Source: Gemmatimonadales bacterium (GTDB taxonomy: Bacteria; Gemmatimonadota; Gemmatimonadetes; Gemmatimonadales; GWC2-71-9). From it: a DNA stretch of 9,381 nucleotides. The stretch is taken from assembly GCA_025929805.1 (NCBI GenBank), contig JAICPP010000121.1:1-9381 (forward strand), read 5' to 3'. The notes beneath the pieces were generated by a model. It was not told the origin of the DNA and ran no database searches. It worked only from the letters and a program-made list of their open reading frames with translations. Numbering within the stretch: the stretch's first letter is position 1; each line of letters opens with the position of its first letter. Made by a program: the position numbers and the translations under genes. This document shows positions 1 to 5,421 of the stretch, in pieces.

Positions 1-2
1 GG

Positions 3-341
3 GTCGACGCCACTGGCCAGGAGACGATACGACTCTTCGAGGTGCGAGACCCCGGCGTGGAGCAGTGTCTGCTCAGTTATCGAGCCGAGCTCAAGACCGA
101 AGGCCTAAAGGGCCGTGCCTTTCTCGAGATGTGGTGCCGCCTGCCCGGTGGAGGTGAGTTCTTCTCCAAGGGCCATCAGCAGGCGGTTTCGGGGACGGTC
201 AACTGGGCCTCGTACGAGATCCCCTTCTTCCTGAAGAGGGGCCAGAGGCCGGACCTCCTCAAGCTCAACCTTGTGATCGAGGGGCAGGGCACGGTATGGC
301 TCAGAAACATCGAACTGCTCCAGACTCCGCTTGTGTCGTGA
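3..341 (+). CDS. C-terminal fragment of a protein with a carbohydrate-binding-like beta domain (5' truncated)
   Basis: An open frame enters from the left edge of the window and ends at TGA 339-341, so only the last 112 residues are visible. A GTG at 42 could be read as a start, but the frame is open and protein-like upstream of it (first residues VDATGQETIRLFEV), so it is most likely internal. The fragment is rich in beta-strand-like alternation and has the pattern LEMWCR, GGGEFFSKG, SGTVNWASYE, PFFLKRGQRPDLLKLNLVIEG, GTVWLRNIELL. I recognise this pattern from the C-terminal jelly-roll or galactose-binding-like modules of bacterial membrane-associated or secreted proteins of unknown function. 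The ligand cannot be inferred. It ends about 220 nt before the next likely gene on the same strand. The N-terminal architecture is outside the window, so the function of the whole protein cannot be named. Confidence 0.7.
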   Translation, partial: VDATGQETIRLFEVRDPGVEQCLLSYRAELKTEGLKGRAFLEMWCRLPGGGEFFSKGHQQAVSGTVNWASYEIPFFLKRGQRPDLLKLNLVIEGQGTVWLRNIELLQTPLVS

Positions 342-564
342 AGAACAAGGTTCCGCGTCCGTCTAACGCGGATGCAGCCGACAGGCCAGAGGGGCTTGGG
401 GCGCAACTCTGGCGGCGCCCTCCGGTGGCGCCCCGCGCCGCGCTCAACGGCTACGAAGCTGCCGCCCTGTGTGCCGAAGGCGTAGGGGAGGCAGCTCTCG
501 GCGAATACGAGCCGTCGATCCATCTGATATCGTGACCACGCCGCTTCGCTGTCGAGGGAATGAC
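342..564. other. Intergenic gap with attC-like half site and GC-rich hairpin
   Basis: This 223-nt stretch has no convincing gene. It begins with GTCTAAC (361-367), followed by ATGCAGCCGAC (372-382), an arrangement that resembles the R'' and L'' boxes of integron attC sites. No matching GTTAGAC or GTCGGCTGC partner was found downstream, so a functional site is not supported. A small GC hairpin (GGCGCC, 7-nt loop, GGCGCC) lies at about 413-431. The frame leading into the next gene stays open from about 469, but it encodes an arginine-rich, low-complexity peptide there and is probably not translated. No promoter was identified. Confidence 0.4.
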
Positions 565-1062
565 GTGTACCTTCGCCTGGGTCTAGCGCTCTCGATTGTT
601 GCCTCGTGGGCCTGCTCGCCATCCACTGGGAAGGCAAGAGCCCCCGACTGGCGACGAGTGCCTGTGACTCTCGAGCTGCGCCTGGCCCGAGGCGCACCGG
701 CCCCCGGACTGGTGCCGGCGCCGGTGTACGGTCAGGCTCGAACGGTGTATCTCTACCCGGAAGCGGTGCTGGGTAACAGCGATATTGCCAGAGCTGAGGC
801 TATCCAGACGAGAATAGGGAGGGGACTCATCCTCCAGGTCTGGCCCACGAGGGCAGGAGCCGCGCGGATGAAGGAAGTGACCGGGCGCCACGTCGGCGAC
901 AGTCTTGCGGTTCTGATCGATTCAGTGGTCGTGTCCGTTCCGATCATCCAGCAAGCCATGGGAGGCGACCCGAAGCTGCCGAGTGATATCGGAGTTCCGC
1001 TGGAGCCTGAGGAGGCCCAGCAACTGGCCGCCGCCGTGTCGAAGACCTGGCCTCACCGCTAG
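565..1062 (+). CDS. Predicted lipoprotein with SecDF P1-head-like domain
   Basis: The protein is 165 residues long, using GTG 565, which follows the purine-rich GAGGGA at about 554-559 with roughly 5-nt spacing. This start gives a typical export signal: YLR, then a hydrophobic stretch (residues 4-16) ending at Cys17 in the context VASWAC. That fits a slightly atypical lipobox. The frame is open further upstream to GTG 469, but that extension is Arg-rich and hides the signal peptide. From about residue 34 to the end it matches the P1-head subdomain of SecD/SecDF: VTLELRLA, then VYLYPEAVLGNSDIARAEA, an LQVWPTRAGAARMKEVT segment, VGDSLAVLIDSVVVSVPII, and a closing LEPEEAQQLAAAV. The transmembrane segments of a real SecD are absent, so it cannot be the translocase subunit. 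It probably sits at the outer face of a membrane as a free-standing domain of unknown role. It converges on the P-II gene with a 29-nt gap. Confidence 0.72.
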   Translation: MYLRLGLALSIVASWACSPSTGKARAPDWRRVPVTLELRLARGAPAPGLVPAPVYGQARTVYLYPEAVLGNSDIARAEAIQTRIGRGLILQVWPTRAGAARMKEVTGRHVGDSLAVLIDSVVVSVPIIQQAMGGDPKLPSDIGVPLEPEEAQQLAAAVSKTWPHR

Positions 1063-1091
1063 CCAACCCGCGTTTGACGTTGTGGTCACAG

Positions 1092-1460
1092 TTACTCAGT
1101 AGCGTGCTCTACCTCGGGCGGCGTGACAGCTGCCTCGTTCCTCTCGCCGGTTCGGATTCGGTAGACCTGGGCAACATCGAGCACAAAGATCTTGCCGTCA
1201 CCCACCTCGCCGGTTCGCGCGCCCGCGAGGATGGCATCGACGGTCGGCTGGACAAACGGCTCCGACACTCCGATCTCCAGCCGGACCTTCTCCTGCAAAT
1301 CCACCTTGACCGTGGTGCCACGGTAGGTCTCGACCCGCTCGGTCTCGCCTCCGTGGCCGAGGACGCGGGATACCGTGAGCCCCCGGACCTCACTCCGGTA
1401 CAGCGCCTCGAGCACCTCGTTCAGCCGGTCGGGCCGGATGATGGCGACAATGAGCTTCAT
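1092..1460 (-). CDS. glnK: P-II family nitrogen regulator with non-canonical T-loop
   Basis: The 122 residues align without gaps to E. coli GlnB/GlnK. P-II trimers bind ATP/ADP and 2-oxoglutarate and, beside amt, typically plug the ammonium channel. Conserved features are Gly35, Gly37, the Y46-R47-G48 start of the T-loop, Lys58, the GDGKIFV nucleotide loop (87-93), and Arg101/Arg103 in the C-loop RIRTGE. Arg47, which inserts into the AmtB pore in the known E. coli complex, is present. Two key positions differ: residue 51, the Tyr that is uridylylated or adenylylated in other P-II proteins, is Val, and residue 39, the Gln that helps hold Mg-ATP and 2-oxoglutarate, is Glu. Threonines occupy positions 49 and 50. 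The tail (113-122) extends slightly past the usual end. A GAGGAG lies 8 nt before the ATG. It follows amt after 12 nt, which indicates a shared transcript. The name glnK rests on this context. Confidence 0.95.
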   Translation of the reverse strand: MKLIVAIIRPDRLNEVLEALYRSEVRGLTVSRVLGHGGETERVETYRGTTVKVDLQEKVRLEIGVSEPFVQPTVDAILAGARTGEVGDGKIFVLDVAQVYRIRTGERNEAAVTPPEVEHATE

Positions 1461-1472
1461 TCCTTCATCTCC

Positions 1473-2768
1473 TCAACTGGAGGCGACCTGCGGCCTCAGC
1501 GCGGGCACCGGCTCCGGAACCAGCGCCGTCTCGGGAGGAAGCAGGATCGAACCTTCGCCGCTGGCGTAGGCCTCCTCGCCATGCTGGCTCACATCCATGC
1601 CGATCCCTTCGGTGCGGGGCAGAGCTCGGAGCGACGTGACCAGAGCAAGTGCCTTCAGGATCACGAACGTCGTGACCGCAGTGTAGAGCGCTGCACTGAC
1701 ACAGCCGAGCGCCTGCAAACCCAGCTGTGAGAAATTGCCGTAGAGCAGACCGTCGCTGCCCCCCGAGTTCCAGGCCTTCTGCGCCAGCACGCCGGTGAGC
1801 AGGGCCCCGGTGAGCCCGCCCACCCCGTGCCCGGCGAACACGTCGAGCGAGTCGTCGATCCGGGTGCGAGAGCGCAGCGCGATGGCGAAGTAGCTCGGTA
1901 GTGTTGCAATGGCGCCGACCAGGAGAGCGCTACCCGGGCTCACGAACCCAGCCGCGGGTGTGATCGCCACTAGGCCGACCACAATGCCGGTCGCGGCTCC
2001 CACGGCCGTCGCTCGGCCGGTGCGGAAGTAGTCGAGCAGCGTCCAGGCGACCAGAGCCGCGGTGGGAGCGAGGAAGGTGTTGCTGAAAGCCAACCCGGCC
2101 AGGCCGTTCGCCGCGAGCGCACTGCCGCCATTGAAGCCGAACCACCCGAACCAGAGCAGGCCTGCGCCGAGCAGCGTAAACGGCACGTTGTGCGGCAGCA
2201 CCGCCTGGCGGCCGTAGTCCTTCCGCGACCCCAGCACCAGAGCTGCGACCAACGCCGAGACGCCCGCGTTGATGTGCACGACCGTGCCGCCGGCGAAATC
2301 GAGCACGCCGCGCGACATCAGCCACCCGCCACCCCAGACCCAGTGTGCCACCGGTGCGTAAACCAACAGAGTCCAAAGCGCGATAAAGGCGAGGTAGGGT
2401 CCGAACCGCATTCGCTCCACTACCGCGCCCGATATCAAGGCGGCCGTGATGATGGCAAAGGTCGCCTGGTACGTCATGAACAGCACATGTGGAATGGTGC
2501 CCTTGGCCTCGGTGCCGACTCCCTGCAATCCCAGGTAGGTAAGGCCACCCAGCAAGGGACCACCTTCGCTGAACGCCAGGCTGTATCCGGCCACCGCCCA
2601 GGTCAGCCCGACTACGCCCAACGCCACAAAGCTCATCATCATGGTGTTGAGCGAGTTCTTGTTCCGCACCAGCCCACCATAGAAGAAGGCGAGTGCCGGC
2701 GTCATCAGCAGGACCAGCGCGGTGGCGACCAGGAGCCAGGCGGTGTCGGCGGGGTTTATCGATTGCAC
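1473..2768 (-). CDS. amt: Ammonium transporter (Amt/MEP/Rh family)
   Basis: A 431-residue multi-pass inner-membrane channel that conducts ammonium as a trimer. Hydrophobic segments fill residues 9-380, consistent with the family's eleven helices. The pore residues align to E. coli AmtB with constant spacing: Phe104 (F107), Trp145 (W148), Asp157 in DFAGGTVVHI (D160), His165 (H168), Phe212 and Ser216 in GFNGGS (F215, S219), and His314 in GHGVGG (H318). The cytoplasmic tail carries the P-II docking signature GIGMDVSQHGEEAY (388-401), then a Pro/Ala-rich end. There is no separate signal peptide; helix 1 starts near residue 10. The start is GTG 2768-2766, preceded by GCGGAG with 5-nt spacing. It lies 71 nt after glnA, with heptamer repeats in the gap, and 12 nt before the P-II gene. 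It is probably transcribed with both. Confidence 0.97.
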   Translation of the reverse strand: MQSINPADTAWLLVATALVLLMTPALAFFYGGLVRNKNSLNTMMMSFVALGVVGLTWAVAGYSLAFSEGGPLLGGLTYLGLQGVGTEAKGTIPHVLFMTYQATFAIITAALISGAVVERMRFGPYLAFIALWTLLVYAPVAHWVWGGGWLMSRGVLDFAGGTVVHINAGVSALVAALVLGSRKDYGRQAVLPHNVPFTLLGAGLLWFGWFGFNGGSALAANGLAGLAFSNTFLAPTAALVAWTLLDYFRTGRATAVGAATGIVVGLVAITPAAGFVSPGSALLVGAIATLPSYFAIALRSRTRIDDSLDVFAGHGVGGLTGALLTGVLAQKAWNSGGSDGLLYGNFSQLGLQALGCVSAALYTAVTTFVILKALALVTSLRALPRTEGIGMDVSQHGEEAYASGEGSILLPPETALVPEPVPALRPQVASS

Positions 2769-2783
2769 GTAAGCTCCGCTAGT

Positions 2784-2835
2784 AGTCAGAAGTCACGAGT
2801 CATGAGTCACGAGTCGCGCGCTACCGACTCGCGAC
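2784..2835. repeat. AGTCANG heptamer tandem repeat with inverted copy (glnA-amt gap)
   Basis: Five consecutive 7-nt units fill 2784-2818: AGTCAGA, AGTCACG, AGTCATG, AGTCACG, AGTCGCG. They are followed by inverted units in 2825-2835 (CGACTCGCGAC). The last forward unit and the first inverted one form a 7-bp stem, CGAGTCG 2810-2816 with CGACTCG 2825-2831, around an 8-nt loop. The array starts 5 nt after the glnA stop codon and ends 15 nt before the amt start. There is no T-run, so it is not a classical intrinsic terminator. It may mark an mRNA processing or partial termination point between glnA and amt. A shorter array of the same design lies at 5399-5421. Confidence 0.75.
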
Positions 2836-2839
2836 CTCC

Positions 2840-4303
2840 TCACGCATCGTAATACAGGAAAAACTCAAACGGATGCGGCCGCAGGTTCACCGGCGCGATG
2901 TCTTTCGACCGTTTCATGTTGATCCAGGTCTCGAGCACATCGGGCGTGAACACATCTCCCTCCAGCAGGAACTGATGGTCGTTCTCCAAAGCGAGAACCG
3001 ACTCGGCCAGACTCCCCGGCACCTGCTTGATCAGCGCCTTTCGCTCGTCATGGATCTCGTACAGATCTTCGTCGATCGGCGTGGGGGGCTCCAGCTTGCG
3101 CTTGATACCGTCCAGGCCGGCCATGAGCATTGCCGCAAAGGCCAGGTAGGGATTGGCCGTGGGATCCGGCGCTCTGAACTCGACCCGCTTCGCCTTGGGA
3201 TTGCTCGAGTACATCGGGATGCGGCAAATCGCCGAGCGGTTGCGCGCCGAGTACATCAGGTTGACCGGTGCCTCGAAGCCGGGCACCAGACGACGGTAAC
3301 TGTTCGTGGTGGGCGCGCAGAGCGCGAGCAGTGCCGGGGCATGCGCGATCAGGCCGCCTATGTAATGACGGGCCGTCTCGGAAATAAGCGCGTACCCATT
3401 CTCGTCGTAGAACAGGGGCTGGTCGCCTTTCCAGAGCGACTGGTGGACATGCATGCCGGAGCCGTTGTCACCGAACAGCGGCTTGGGCATGAACGTGGCC
3501 GTAAGCCCCAGGTTGTGGCAGACGTTCTTGACGATGTACTTGTAGACCAGGAGCCGGTCGGCCGTCTGCACCAGCGTGCCGTACCGGATATCGATCTCGG
3601 CCTGTCCCGCGGTGCCGACCTCGTGATGCTGCACCTCGACCGGTACACCCGCCTCGATCAGTGCGAGCATGATCTTGGATCGCACGTCCTGCAGCCGGTC
3701 CATCGGCGGAACCGGGAAATAGCCTTCCTTGTGGCGGGGGCGGTGACCCAGGTTTGCCGTTCCGTTCCGTCCCGAGTTCCAGACTCCCTCCTCGGAATCG
3801 ATGTGGTAGTAACCCTCGTGGGCGTTCTGGTCGAAGCGCACCGAGTTGAAGATGAAGAACTCCGCCTCGGGCCCCCAACACGAGCTGGTGGCGATGCCGG
3901 TGGTCTTCAGGTATTCCTCGGCCTTGAACGCAATGAACCGTGGATCGCGCGAGTACGGCTCCAGCGTCAACGGATCGTAGATGTCGCAGGTGAGCGAGAG
4001 CGTCGGGACGGACAGTACCGGGTCCACGAAGGCGGTCGAGACGTCCGGGAGCAGCAGCATGTCGCTCTCGTTGATCGCCTGGAAACCGCGGATGGACGAA
4101 CCGTCGAATCCTAGCCCTTCCCGAATCATTGCTTCATCCAGGGTAGAGGCCGGTATGGAGAAATGCTGCCAGGTACCCGGGAGGTCGCAGAACTTCACAT
4201 CCACCACCTGGATCTTCTTCTCGCGGATGAGCTCCAACACCCGCTGCACATCGGTGCTGGTGGACTTACGGGTTGAAGCTGTGGGTCGGACGGTGGTCGC
4301 CAT
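2840..4303 (-). CDS. glnA: Glutamine synthetase type I (beta-like)
   Basis: A 487-residue enzyme that makes glutamine from glutamate, ammonia and ATP in the cytoplasm. Motifs in order: beta-grasp segment with LPGTWQHFSIPAS (41-53) and EGLGFDGSS (62-70); metal and substrate glutamates in GPEAEFFIF (144-152) and HHEVGTAGQAEID (226-238); ATP-site GSGMHVH (281-287); glutamate-binding NSYRRLVPGFEAPV (334-347); and RVEFRAPDP (373-381). The segment around HEGYYHIDSEEGVWNSG and GHRPRHKEGYFPVPP is of the longer, enterobacterial/cyanobacterial-like form. Tyr415 in DEDLYEI corresponds to the E. coli adenylylation site Tyr397, so control by an adenylyltransferase is possible. The N-terminus (residues 3-17) is Thr/Ser-rich and precedes the usual VQRVLELI helix. 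The ATG at 4303 has only a weak ribosome site. The gene is first in a cluster with amt and P-II and is preceded by a long structured leader. Confidence 0.97.
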   Translation of the reverse strand: MATTVRPTASTRKSTSTDVQRVLELIREKKIQVVDVKFCDLPGTWQHFSIPASTLDEAMIREGLGFDGSSIRGFQAINESDMLLLPDVSTAFVDPVLSVPTLSLTCDIYDPLTLEPYSRDPRFIAFKAEEYLKTTGIATSSCWGPEAEFFIFNSVRFDQNAHEGYYHIDSEEGVWNSGRNGTANLGHRPRHKEGYFPVPPMDRLQDVRSKIMLALIEAGVPVEVQHHEVGTAGQAEIDIRYGTLVQTADRLLVYKYIVKNVCHNLGLTATFMPKPLFGDNGSGMHVHQSLWKGDQPLFYDENGYALISETARHYIGGLIAHAPALLALCAPTTNSYRRLVPGFEAPVNLMYSARNRSAICRIPMYSSNPKAKRVEFRAPDPTANPYLAFAAMLMAGLDGIKRKLEPPTPIDEDLYEIHDERKALIKQVPGSLAESVLALENDHQFLLEGDVFTPDVLETWINMKRSKDIAPVNLRPHPFEFFLYYDA

Positions 4304-4541
4304 GGAGGTCTCGCGGATCGGGTTAGGGGCTCAGCTTCTCCAAAAGACGAAGCCCCCGCGGTTGAATCGTCGAACGCAGGGGCATCGGGTGAGCACAGAG
4401 ACTACTCAGGCCAAGGTCCAAGCGGTTCGATCAGAGGGGGCCGCCGGTTTCGTTGAGCGGTGCTCCGCTCGGGAGGAACGGGATTGAAGCAGTCGGCGTA
4501 AAGCATGGGAAGCCCCGGGTTCGAAACGGTTTTCGCTAGGC
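4304..4541 (-). promoter_or_regulatory. Predicted long structured 5' leader of glnA
   Basis: Given the predicted transcription start near 4541, glnA has an untranslated leader of about 238 nt. Reading the minus strand, it contains a stem CGAAA/TTTCG with a 4-nt loop (4535-4522), a perfect 6-bp stem GAGCGG/CCGCTC with loop AGCA (4470-4455), and two alternative stems nearer the start codon (entered separately). The octamer GGGGCTTC occurs twice, at 4516-4509 and 4356-4349, so the 3' segment GAAGC...GCCCC could pair with either copy. A short frame from ATG 4506 to TAG 4402 (34 codons) has a GGGG six nt upstream. It is not rich in Gln or Glu codons and may be chance. I do not recognise a known riboswitch class. 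Apart from these elements the leader holds no gene I can support. Confidence 0.55.
4326..4383 (-). promoter_or_regulatory. Mutually exclusive hairpins in the glnA leader
   Basis: In the minus-strand transcript, stem A pairs GCCCCTGCG (4383-4375) with CGCGGGGGC (4360-4352): nine pairs with one G-U and a 14-nt loop. Stem B pairs GCTTC (4353-4349) with GAAGC (4338-4334), extended by GGGG (4357-4354) with CCCC (4329-4326) across a 4-nt bulge. Bases 4357-4352 take part in both stems, so only one can form at a time. Stem B ends 22 nt before the glnA ATG and is not followed by U residues. If this is a switch, it may act on translation or through Rho instead of by intrinsic termination. The pairing is read directly from the sequence; the regulatory role is inference. 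Confidence 0.45.
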
Positions 4542-4547
4542 TGGATT

Positions 4548-4576
4548 AGTATAGAGTCAGGTTTTATAGCTGTCAA
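4548..4576 (-). promoter_or_regulatory. Sigma70-type promoter for glnA-amt-P-II
   Basis: On the minus strand a perfect -35 box TTGACA (4576-4571) is followed by exactly 17 nt and a -10 box TATACT (4553-4548), five of six to consensus with both key positions matched. Transcription should start near 4542/4541. This is the only AT-rich stretch in the surrounding GC-rich DNA, and it points at glnA. No sigma54-type GG-N10-GC element was noticed, so this nitrogen cluster appears to use the housekeeping sigma factor. Confidence 0.85.
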
Positions 4577-4583
4577 GAGAATC

Positions 4584-4598
4584 GTGCAGAAACAGCAC
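4584..4598. promoter_or_regulatory. Dyad upstream of the glnA promoter (site 1)
   Basis: GTGCAGAAACAGCAC is an interrupted inverted repeat (GTGC/GCAC, one mismatch, then G/C) centred about 50 bp upstream of the predicted start. That is a typical place for an activator or overlapping repressor next to a -35 box. The regulator is not identified. The half site is loosely like NtrC-type GCAC motifs, but the match is too weak to name one. Confidence 0.35.
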
Positions 4599-4606
4599 AA
4601 AACGCC

Positions 4607-4620
4607 TTGCACATTTGCAA
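4607..4620. promoter_or_regulatory. Dyad upstream of the glnA promoter (site 2)
   Basis: TTGCA-CATT-TGCAA is a perfect 5-bp inverted repeat centred about 72 bp upstream of the predicted start. It is 22-23 bp, roughly two helical turns, from site 1. GCACAAAACG (4595-4604) and GCAAAAACG (4617-4625) are near-identical direct repeats with the same spacing. It could also serve the divergent gene at 4666, whose start codon lies 46 bp away. Confidence 0.35.
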
Positions 4621-4665
4621 AAACGAGCCCGAAAGCCGCAGACGTTAGGTCCATCGGTGTAGAAG

Positions 4666-5397
4666 ATGCAAAATTCTTCGTTCAGGGTCGCCCTGGCTCG
4701 AGAACCGGCAAACCGCTGGGGCCGGCGTAGTTATGCTTTACAAGTGACCAACCCGTCGGTTGAAGTGCCGGTAGCCCGGTCGCGCAGGCGTCCCCCCAGG
4801 ATCGCTCCCTCGCTGGTCGCTCTACTACTGGTGGCCGGTGTGGGGCTGGCCTGGTACCTCGTACGCCGACCCCGGCTGGTTTTCACCAACCAGCTGGCGG
4901 CTCCTATCTGGCTCGCGGTGGGACAGAATGAGCCGGTCTTGCTCACTCCCGGGACTAGTCTCACCCGGGACCTTTCGGGAAGTCGTTCGGTAGTGGTGCA
5001 GTGGAACTTGGCCCGGCCATTGTCGGCCGATGAACGCCCCATGGGCGAAGAGCTGCGCGGCTCGGTGGTGCTTACGAGGCCGGAAGGCAGGATGCTCCGG
5101 AGCGCAACCATCCGGAGCACCGGCGTGCCTTACTTCGCGCCCTTAGTGACGAACGCGACGGAAGGATTGTTGCGGCTCACGGTCAACGCCGGTCTGGAAG
5201 GAGCGGTCGACTGCGGCTGTGCCCTGCGGCCGGGGGCTCGTCGGGTTTTCGTGGGGTACTACCGACTATATCGGAACAGCACAGTTCGGGCGCGCGACGC
5301 CAGCGGGCGTAGCGCCACGTTCCAGGACCTCGGACCCAGCGTCAAGTCGAAAGACGGAACGGTTAGGCTGCGGTTCGAGAGTAAAGACTTTCGCTAG
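4666..5397 (+). CDS. Single-pass membrane protein of unknown function
   Basis: The frame from ATG 4666 gives 243 residues; GTG 4744 is an alternative start that would remove 26 N-terminal residues. Neither start has a strong ribosome site. A basic, Arg/Pro-rich cytoplasmic segment (residues 38-46) precedes one membrane helix (47-66, IAPSLVALLLVAGVGLAWYLV region) that ends in RRPR, followed by a C-terminal part of about 175 residues that looks all-beta. Visible blocks in it are VFTNQLAAPIWLAVG, LTPGTSLTRDL, VVVQWNLARP, GEELRGSVVL, YFAPLVTNAT, LRLTVNAGLEG, a CGC motif (183-185), GYYRLYRNSTVRARDASGRSATFQDLG, and a charged end. I do not recognise a named domain. It is divergent from glnA and shares a 362-nt intergenic region, and it converges on dinB with a 22-nt gap. 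Orientation of the beta part relative to the membrane is not certain. Confidence 0.75.
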   Translation: MQNSSFRVALAREPANRWGRRSYALQVTNPSVEVPVARSRRRPPRIAPSLVALLLVAGVGLAWYLVRRPRLVFTNQLAAPIWLAVGQNEPVLLTPGTSLTRDLSGSRSVVVQWNLARPLSADERPMGEELRGSVVLTRPEGRMLRSATIRSTGVPYFAPLVTNATEGLLRLTVNAGLEGAVDCGCALRPGARRVFVGYYRLYRNSTVRARDASGRSATFQDLGPSVKSKDGTVRLRFESKDFR

Positions 5398-5398
5398 G

Positions 5399-5421
5399 AG
5401 TCAGGAGTCCGACTCCCGACT
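5399..5421. repeat. Palindromic AGTC heptamer element between convergent genes
   Basis: A near-perfect palindrome centred on C5410: AGTC-A-GGAGTC, C, GACTCC-C-GACT. The A5403/C5417 pair is the only mismatch in each half. It consists of two forward heptamers (AGTCAGG, AGTCCGA) followed by inverted ones, the same design as the array at 2784-2835. It begins directly after the stop codon of the 4666 gene and overlaps the dinB stop codon. Ten pairs can form around a short loop on either strand, so it could act as a two-way transcription end, although neither side has a T-run. Confidence 0.6.

Noticed and set aside
296..535. Plus-strand frame bridging the end of the first gene and the following gap
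   Set aside because: It starts inside the beta-domain gene in another frame, has low-complexity composition, and spans the hairpin and attC-like region.
469..564. N-terminal extension of the lipoprotein gene from GTG 469
   Set aside because: The extension is Arg-rich, lacks a ribosome site, and would bury the signal peptide that begins at GTG 565.
1063..1091. Bidirectional terminator between the lipoprotein and P-II genes
   Set aside because: Only a very short dyad (TGTG-GT-CACA) is present with no stable stem or T-run.
2784..2835. CRISPR-like array
   Set aside because: Units are only 7 nt with no spacers; this is a simple tandem heptamer, not a CRISPR array.
2873..4114. Long open frame on the plus strand antisense to glnA
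   Set aside because: It lies wholly within glnA, whose protein has all family motifs. Long antisense frames are common in GC-rich DNA, and the translated product is Arg/Val-rich without recognisable domains.
4505..4540. tRNA-like T-arm (GGGTTCGAAAC) upstream of glnA
   Set aside because: The TTCGAAA loop is tempting, but the flanking bases do not form a 5-bp T-stem, and no acceptor, D or anticodon arm can be found in register on either strand.
4406..4654. Minus-strand frame running through the glnA promoter and leader
   Set aside because: It covers the -35 and -10 boxes, would have to be transcribed from further upstream, and its product looks random and Arg/Ser-rich.
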